The notes under the pieces are model-generated. The model was not told where the DNA came from. It made no database searches and worked only from the letters and a program-made list of their open reading frames with translations. DNA of 15,555 nt, taken from NCBI GenBank assembly GCA_937862845.1, contig CALMCK010000054.1:1-15555 (forward strand), in the 5' to 3' direction. Each line of letters starts with the position of its first letter. Positions within the stretch are counted from its first letter, which is position 1. This stretch comes from an uncultured Burkholderiaceae bacterium (GTDB lineage: Bacteria; Pseudomonadota; Gammaproteobacteria; Burkholderiales; Burkholderiaceae). The position numbers were made by a program, and so were the translations under genes. Positions 8,179 through 12,835 of the stretch are shown one piece after another.

Positions 8179-9483
8179 ATGAATGACAAACAAGACAGCA
8201 AAGACCTCATCGTCGCGCTCGACATCGGCACATCTAAAGTCGTGGCCATGATTGCCGAGGTCTTGCCAGACAATGCATTTAATGTGATTGGCATCGGCCA
8301 CCACCCATCGCGCGGCATGAAAAAAGGCATGGTGGTCAATATCGAGGAAACCATCCAGACGATTCAATATGCCATCGAAGAGGCCGAACTGCGCGCTGGC
8401 TTCTCTGTGCGCAGTGTGTGCACTGGGATTGCGGGCAGCCACATCCACAGCTTTAATTCAAGCGGCATGGTCGCTGTCAAAGACACCGAAATCACTTCAG
8501 TGGACATTGACCGCGTCCTGGAAACCGCGCGTGCGGTGAGCATTCCAGCGGACCAGCAAATTTTGCACGTGCTGCCACAGCAGTTTAAGGTCAATGATCA
8601 GGACGACATTCGCAATCCGATTGGCATGACAGGCATGCGCCTCGAAGTCAAAGTCCACATCATCACAGGCTCGGTGTCTGCTGCACAAAACATCGTCAAA
8701 TGCATTCGCCGTTGCGGTCTAGAGGTCAATGAATTGGTGCTGCAACCGCTGGCGTCAAGCATGGCGGTATTGACGCAAGACGAGCGCGACATCGGTGTGG
8801 CGCTGGTCGACATCGGTGGCGGCACGACCGACATCGCGGTGTTCATCGACGGGGCGATTCGCCACACCGCGGTGATTCCGATTGCGGGCGACCAAGTGAC
8901 CAATGACATCGCCATGGCTTTGCGCACACCGACGGTCGAAGCGGAGGAGCTCAAGCTGCGTTATGGCGTGACCAAGCAAATGATGGTGCCGCCCGATTCT
9001 GTGATTGAAATTCCAGGGGTTGGCGATCGCGTCGCGCGTCGCGTCAAACGTCAATCGCTCGCGGCCGTGATCGAGCCACGCATTGAAGAGCTCTTCGATT
9101 TGGTTCAACGCAATTTGACCGAAGCGGGCTTTGACCACCTTATTTCATCGGGCGTGGTGCTCACAGGCGGCACGAGTTTATTGCCTGGCATGACCGAGTT
9201 GGCCGAAGAAGTATTCATGAAGCCTGTGCGCATTGCGCAGCCTGCCTACGATGGCAATCTGTCTGACATCGTGTGCAATCCTCGCTACGCCACCGTGGTC
9301 GGCTTGCTGATGGAAGCCCGCAAACAAAAAGGCGAATCCAACCAACCACGTTCACGCAACAGCGTGAGCAGTGGTGCGCACATGGGCAGCATGGGCACAT
9401 CGAGAGAGTCGCACAGCAACGTCGGCGACTCACAACATTCTGTTTGGACAAAAATGAAAAACTGGTTTGTGAAAACATTCTAG
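8179..9483 (+). CDS. ftsA: Cell division protein FtsA
   Basis: FtsA is the actin-like ATPase that tethers FtsZ to the inner membrane and recruits later divisome proteins. The 434 residues begin with the phosphate-1 motif LIVALDIGTSKVVA (10-23). The FtsA-specific 1C (SHMA) domain follows at about 85-165, then phosphate-2 VDIGGGTTDIAVF (210-222) and the adenosine motif VVLTGGTSLLPG (326-337). A Ser/Gly/His-rich linker at about 386-420 leads to the C-terminal amphipathic helix VWTKMKNWFVKTF (422-434), the membrane-targeting sequence. At 420 residues in E. coli the family length fits. AGGTGA at 8167-8172, 6 bases before the ATG, is a strong ribosome site. The 49 bases after ftsQ hold nothing else I recognise. 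ftsZ follows after a T-rich 100-base gap. Confidence 0.97.
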   Translation: MNDKQDSKDLIVALDIGTSKVVAMIAEVLPDNAFNVIGIGHHPSRGMKKGMVVNIEETIQTIQYAIEEAELRAGFSVRSVCTGIAGSHIHSFNSSGMVAVKDTEITSVDIDRVLETARAVSIPADQQILHVLPQQFKVNDQDDIRNPIGMTGMRLEVKVHIITGSVSAAQNIVKCIRRCGLEVNELVLQPLASSMAVLTQDERDIGVALVDIGGGTTDIAVFIDGAIRHTAVIPIAGDQVTNDIAMALRTPTVEAEELKLRYGVTKQMMVPPDSVIEIPGVGDRVARRVKRQSLAAVIEPRIEELFDLVQRNLTEAGFDHLISSGVVLTGGTSLLPGMTELAEEVFMKPVRIAQPAYDGNLSDIVCNPRYATVVGLLMEARKQKGESNQPRSRNSVSSGAHMGSMGTSRESHSNVGDSQHSVWTKMKNWFVKTF

Positions 9484-9583
9484 TCATTGATTTTTGTTGT
9501 TGTTTCTGTTTTATTTTTTAGTTCTATTTTGAAGTTTTATTTTAAGTTGTTAACTGTGTGTTTCACAAAAAAGGGGAAAAACC
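9484..9583 (+). promoter_or_regulatory. T-rich ftsA-ftsZ intergenic leader, possible ftsZ promoter region
   Basis: The 100 bases before ftsZ are strikingly T-rich on the plus strand, unlike the coding sequence either side. GTTTTATTTT occurs twice (9508-9517 and 9534-9543). A weak sigma70-like pair can be drawn, TTGATT at 9487-9492 and TTTATT at 9510-9515 with 17 bases between, but such AT-rich sequence yields chance matches. AAGGGG at 9571-9576, 7 bases before the ATG, is the ftsZ ribosome site. There is no GC-rich stem before a T run, so it is not an obvious intrinsic terminator. It may provide an extra ftsZ promoter or a translation-enhancing U-rich leader; the sequence does not decide. Confidence 0.4.
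9508..9543 (+). repeat. Direct repeat GTTTTATTTT in the ftsZ leader
   Basis: Two exact copies of GTTTTATTTT begin at 9508 and 9534, 26 bases apart. A third exact copy lies in the lpxC leader at 11060-11069. Low-complexity AT-rich sequence makes chance recurrence plausible. Confidence 0.5.
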
Positions 9584-10900
9584 ATGTTTGAAATGTTAAA
9601 CGAAAAACCAGAAGGTACCGTGATTAAGGTCGTCGGTGTGGGTGGTGCAGGCGGCAACGCCGTGCAGCACATGATCACGCGCGGCGTGTCTGGCGTCGAA
9701 TTCATCTGCGCGAACACCGATGCGCAGGTTCTCAAAAACTCCACCGTCATGCACAAGCTGCAGCTCGGTGAAAGCGGTCTCGGCGCAGGCGCAAAACCAG
9801 AAATCGGTCGCGCGGCAGCAGATGAAAACCGCGAACGCATTGCCGATTTATTGCGCGATGCCAATATGGTGTTCATCACCGCTGGCATGGGTGGCGGCAC
9901 GGGCACGGGCGCAGCACCCGTGATTGCTGAAGTCGCTAAGCAACTCGGCATCCTCACCGTCGCCGTGGTTTCAAAACCATTTGAGTTCGAAGGCCCACGC
10001 CGCATGAAAATCGCAGAAGAAGGCTTGAAGGCTTTAGAGCAACACGTTGACTCGCTCATCGTGGTTCTCAATGACAAACTCGAAGAAGTTTTGGGCGACG
10101 ACATCGGCATGGATGAAGCATTCCAAGCCGCCGATGACGTGCTCAACAACGCAGTGGCTGGCATTGCCGAAATCATCAACGTCGACGGCCACATCAACGT
10201 CGATTTTAACGACGTGAAAACCGTCATGGGTGAACAAGGCCGCGCCATGATGGGCACTGCCACCGCATCAGGCCCAGAGCGCTCACGCATCGCTGCCGAA
10301 GAAGCCATCGCCAGCCCATTGCTGGACGGTGTTAATTTGGCCGGTGCACGCGGTATTTTGATCAACATTTCAGCATCACGTGAGACTTTGAAATCACGTG
10401 AAACCAAAGAAGTGGTCAACATCATTCGCCAAAGCGCATCTGACGACGCCACGATTATTTACGGTTTTGTTTACGATGAAACACTCGAAGACAAACTGCG
10501 TGTGACGGTCGTTGCAACAGGCTTGGGTGGCAAGCGTTATACCGACAATTCTGGCAGCACTATTGGCTCTGGCGCGCGCGTGAGCAGCAACACCGCACCC
10601 GCAGCTGCGCCATCGTATAGCGCAGCCGCCGCATACTCGCAAGCGAGCATGGCTGCGCCTGTGGAAGAGCATGTTGAGATGAATCGCTTTGCCGGTTACA
10701 CACCCAGCACGCACGTCCCTGCGGCACCCGTAGAAAACGACATGCGCCGTGGCACTGTTCAAACGTTTGGCAGCTATGACGAGTTGTCAGAGCCGACTTA
10801 CATGCGCCGTCAACGCGAACAAGCCATGCCAAAAGTGGTCAATGGCGAAGACTTCTCTGATTTGGATGTGCCTGCGTTTTTGCGCCGCCAAGCAGACTGA
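9584..10900 (+). CDS. ftsZ: Cell division GTPase FtsZ
   Basis: FtsZ is the tubulin homologue whose GTP-dependent filaments form the Z ring. The 438 residues include VVGVGGAGGNAV (16-27), CANTDAQ (42-48), the tubulin signature GGGTGTGAAPV (103-113), the NVDFNDVKTVM synergy loop (205-215) with D207 and D210 as catalytic aspartates, and a globular domain ending near residue 318. A variable Ala/Ser/Pro-rich linker spans about 322-424. The C-terminal peptide DLDVPAFLRRQAD (426-438) is the partner-binding tail for FtsA and ZipA. E. coli FtsZ has 383 residues, so the linker is longer. Leucine is mainly CTC and isoleucine mainly ATC, unlike the TTG-rich mraY and ftsW; this may reflect high expression. 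It is the last gene before a terminator-like hairpin. Confidence 0.98.
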   Translation: MFEMLNEKPEGTVIKVVGVGGAGGNAVQHMITRGVSGVEFICANTDAQVLKNSTVMHKLQLGESGLGAGAKPEIGRAAADENRERIADLLRDANMVFITAGMGGGTGTGAAPVIAEVAKQLGILTVAVVSKPFEFEGPRRMKIAEEGLKALEQHVDSLIVVLNDKLEEVLGDDIGMDEAFQAADDVLNNAVAGIAEIINVDGHINVDFNDVKTVMGEQGRAMMGTATASGPERSRIAAEEAIASPLLDGVNLAGARGILINISASRETLKSRETKEVVNIIRQSASDDATIIYGFVYDETLEDKLRVTVVATGLGGKRYTDNSGSTIGSGARVSSNTAPAAAPSYSAAAAYSQASMAAPVEEHVEMNRFAGYTPSTHVPAAPVENDMRRGTVQTFGSYDELSEPTYMRRQREQAMPKVVNGEDFSDLDVPAFLRRQAD

Positions 10901-10941
10901 TGTTTTCTGGCGTCGGTGACGATGCCTGCATTTGCATAAAA

Positions 10942-10960
10942 CACGCGAACACAGCGCGTG
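10942..10960 (+). other. Hairpin upstream of the ftsZ terminator
   Basis: CACGCG at 10942-10947 and CGCGTG at 10955-10960 form a perfect 6-bp GC-rich stem with a 7-base loop. It is followed by six C rather than a T tract, so it is not a canonical terminator alone. It sits 11 bases before the terminator stem and could protect the ftsZ mRNA 3' end. Confidence 0.5.
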
Positions 10961-10970
10961 CCCCCCTTGT

Positions 10971-11013
10971 ATCCCTGTCGTTTATGGCACTGCCAGCGCG
11001 ACAGGGATTTTTT
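10971..11013 (+). terminator. Rho-independent terminator after ftsZ
   Basis: ATCCCTGTCG (10971-10980) pairs perfectly with CGACAGGGAT (10999-11008), followed by a run of T at 11008-11013. Within the 18-base loop, TGGC and GCCA can pair further, extending the structure. It lies 71 bases after the ftsZ stop and should end the mur-fts transcript, leaving lpxC to its own promoter. Confidence 0.85.
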
Positions 11014-11028
11014 ATGCACATGGGTGTG

Positions 11029-11042
11029 CCCCCCCTTTTTTT
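11029..11042 (+). repeat. C7T7 homopolymer tract
   Basis: Seven C followed directly by seven T, between the ftsZ terminator and lpxC. The last two T overlap the candidate -35 of lpxC. A short GGG-TGTG-CCC hairpin can form at its 5' edge. Such tracts can change length by slippage. Confidence 0.8.
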
Positions 11043-11069
11043 GTTATAGTTCCATTATTGTTTTATTTT
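11041..11069 (+). promoter_or_regulatory. Candidate sigma70 promoter of lpxC
   Basis: TTGTTA (11041-11046) and TATTTT (11064-11069) are separated by 17 bases and each matches 4 of 6 consensus positions. It lies just after the ftsZ terminator, where a new promoter is expected, and implies a leader of about 100 bases. The region is AT-rich, so the match could be fortuitous. The remaining leader (11070-11180) shows no further element I recognise. Confidence 0.4.
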
Positions 11070-11180
11070 TATTTTTACTTCAAAATTTAAAACGCCCACA
11101 AGCATTGTGCCTCTCACAAGCATTGCCTGAGCTGCACATCGGGGCGCTTTATTTCTGAACACCAACACGAAAATCACACC

Positions 11181-12116
11181 ATGGCCGCTTTACTGCAAAA
11201 AACCCTCGCCAGCGATGTCCAGACCACAGGCATCGGCATGCACTCTGGCCGAAAAGTCGTGCTTCACCTCAAGCCTGCGCCTGTCAATACAGGTATTGTG
11301 TTTCGTCGGATCGACATCGACACCGAGCTTGAAATCAAAGCGAGTGCCGAGTCGGTCATCGACACGCGCATGGCGACCACCATCGGCCACCCCGAGAATG
11401 CCGCTTTGCGCGTATTGACGATTGAGCACTTGATGTCGGCACTGGCGGGCTTGGGCGTGGACAATGCGATTGTCGAAGTCAACGCACCAGAAATTCCCAT
11501 CATGGACGGCAGTGCGACCAGTTTTGTGTACCTCATCATGTCAGTCGGCCTCGTGACGCAAGATGCCGCACGCCAATTTGTGCGCATCAAACAGTCTGTG
11601 TCGGTCAGCGATGGCGACAAAACCGCTCGGCTCGACCCGTATTTTGGTTTTAAAGCGCGTTTTGACATTGAGTTTGACCACCCTGCGATTGATGAGTCGG
11701 GCAACCATTTTGAGCTCGACTTCATCGGCGACGCCTATGTGAAACACATTTCACGGGCGCGCACGTTTGGTTTTATTCAAGATGTGGAGGCCTTGCGCGG
11801 CATCGGCTTGGCACGCGGCGGCAGCTTGTCAAATGCGATTGTTTTAGATGAATACAAAATCCTCAACCCAGAAGGCTTGCGCTATGACGACGAGTTCGTC
11901 AAACACAAAATCCTCGACGCGCTGGGCGATTTATACGTGATTGGCCATCCGATTTTGGGTGCATACAGCGCTGTTAAATCGGGACATGCTTTGAACAATC
12001 AATTGTTGCGGGCGGTGTTGGCCGATGAGCAAAACCACGAAATCGTCACTTTTGATGATGCGAGTGACGCCCCGAGTTTCGCACTGGAAAAAACCCACAG
12101 CGAGGCATGGATGTAA
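11181..12116 (+). CDS. lpxC: UDP-3-O-acyl-N-acetylglucosamine deacetylase LpxC
   Basis: LpxC is the cytosolic zinc enzyme catalysing the committed step of lipid A synthesis, deacetylation of UDP-3-O-acyl-GlcNAc. The 311 residues (E. coli 305) start with QKTLASDVQTTGIGMHSG, matching the usual family N-terminus, which supports ATG 11181. Zinc ligands by alignment are H83 (in LTIEHLMSALAGLGVDNA) and H242/D246 (in KHKILDALGD). E82 is the general base and H269 (SGHALNNQ) the second catalytic histidine; T195-F196 in ARTFGF and K243 are also kept. No Shine-Dalgarno-like sequence is visible in the 20 bases before the ATG. LpxC is often controlled by FtsH proteolysis in E. coli; the C-terminus here (EKTHSEAWM) differs from the E. 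coli degron, so that cannot be assumed. It is convergent with the next gene. Confidence 0.97.
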   Translation: MAALLQKTLASDVQTTGIGMHSGRKVVLHLKPAPVNTGIVFRRIDIDTELEIKASAESVIDTRMATTIGHPENAALRVLTIEHLMSALAGLGVDNAIVEVNAPEIPIMDGSATSFVYLIMSVGLVTQDAARQFVRIKQSVSVSDGDKTARLDPYFGFKARFDIEFDHPAIDESGNHFELDFIGDAYVKHISRARTFGFIQDVEALRGIGLARGGSLSNAIVLDEYKILNPEGLRYDDEFVKHKILDALGDLYVIGHPILGAYSAVKSGHALNNQLLRAVLADEQNHEIVTFDDASDAPSFALEKTHSEAWM

Positions 12117-12137
12117 CGCCACAGATGTGAACCGCAC

Positions 12138-12180
12138 GCCATAAAAAAAGCAAACCAACATGGTTTGCTTTTTTTATGGC
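12138..12180. terminator. Bidirectional intrinsic terminator between lpxC and the DUF721 gene
   Basis: A perfect 20-bp inverted repeat: arms 12138-12157 and 12161-12180 around a 3-base ACA loop. The core GCAAACCA/TGGTTTGC stem is flanked by A7 on one side and T7 on the other, so each strand reads as a stem followed by U residues. It starts 21 bases after the lpxC stop and ends 13 bases before the stop of the opposing gene, serving both. Confidence 0.93.
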
Positions 12181-12193
12181 CGTACTTTTCAGC

Positions 12194-12703
12194 TCATCGG
12201 TGTGTCTGCAACAATCGCATCAAAGCCGCTTTAACTGGTGAGTCGTCTGGCAAATGCCCAATCGAGTCCGAAATCCGCGAGGCAGACAAGGGTGTGAGCA
12301 CGCGCGGCACAATGGGCTTGACCTCTTTTTCTGCTTCTTTTTGGCTTTTTAACCACACAGGCTGGTTGAAATGACTCACTTTGACCACCATATCATCTAT
12401 GGGCCATCCCGTCATTTGCAGACCACTGACCAGCAATGGTGCCATTTGCTTGATTTTGACTGCCAAAGCATTGTGCGGCACTTTTAGGGTGAGTGTGCGC
12501 TCACTGATATAAGCTTTCCAACCCATTTTCAAGGTGTCGGGCATGAGAGCGAGCAAGTCAACGGTGAGTTGGGCGTTTTGCTCGAGTCGGGGCAAAGCAT
12601 TCGCGAGGTGCGGCGTGTTGCGCCATGCATCATGCACGCGCCACAGACCTTTGAGCGGTGCGCTGACATTGCTGGGTTTTTTTTGACGTGGTTTTGTGAC
12701 CAT
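12194..12703 (-). CDS. DUF721 / DciA-like protein
   Basis: Recognised by the DUF721 pattern: LTLKVPHNALAVKIKQMAPLL (from residue 71) followed by GWPIDDMVVKV (99-109), then a linker and a C-terminal PLSASRISDSIG/LPDDSPVKAALMRLL segment (138-166). DUF721 includes DciA, the loader of replicative helicase DnaB in bacteria lacking DnaC. I infer that role only from the family; sequence is divergent and divisome-cluster DUF721 proteins are mostly annotated as hypothetical. The start is uncertain: the frame is open back to an ATG at 12817 (207 residues) with another ATG at 12766. None has a clear ribosome site. I chose 12703 (169 residues) because the longer forms add basic, non-homologous residues and overlap the putative secA promoter. 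The basic N-terminus (KPRQKK) could contact DNA. It converges with lpxC and diverges from secA. Confidence 0.75.
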   Translation of the reverse strand: MVTKPRQKKPSNVSAPLKGLWRVHDAWRNTPHLANALPRLEQNAQLTVDLLALMPDTLKMGWKAYISERTLTLKVPHNALAVKIKQMAPLLVSGLQMTGWPIDDMVVKVSHFNQPVWLKSQKEAEKEVKPIVPRVLTPLSASRISDSIGHLPDDSPVKAALMRLLQTHR

Positions 12704-12736
12704 TTTGGTGTTTTTCGCGTGGGCTGTGGGCTGACG

Positions 12737-12745
12737 TGGTAAAAT
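12737..12745 (+). promoter_or_regulatory. Candidate extended -10 promoter of secA
   Basis: TG-G-TAAAAT forms an extended -10 (TGN plus a 5 of 6 match to TATAAT), about 90 bases before the secA ATG. No good -35 is visible 16-18 bases upstream, which is tolerable for extended -10 promoters. It lies within the 5' extension of the opposing DUF721 frame. Confidence 0.45.
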
Positions 12746-12835
12746 ACCCCGTTTTGCGGTGCACATGGCGCTGCGATGATGAATTAAAGCATATCGCCAT
12801 CGGCGCGGTGTGCTCATTTTAGGATAAATACAATC

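Noticed and set aside
9550..10452. 300-residue open frame antisense to ftsZ
   Set aside because: It has a Ser/Met/Pro-rich composition with no recognisable domain, lies wholly opposite a certain gene, and is explained by ftsZ codon bias leaving the reverse frame free of stops.
10958..11158. Small plus-strand ORF in the ftsZ-lpxC gap
   Set aside because: It runs through the terminator and the homopolymer tract, has no ribosome site and has low-complexity composition; more likely a chance frame in the leader.
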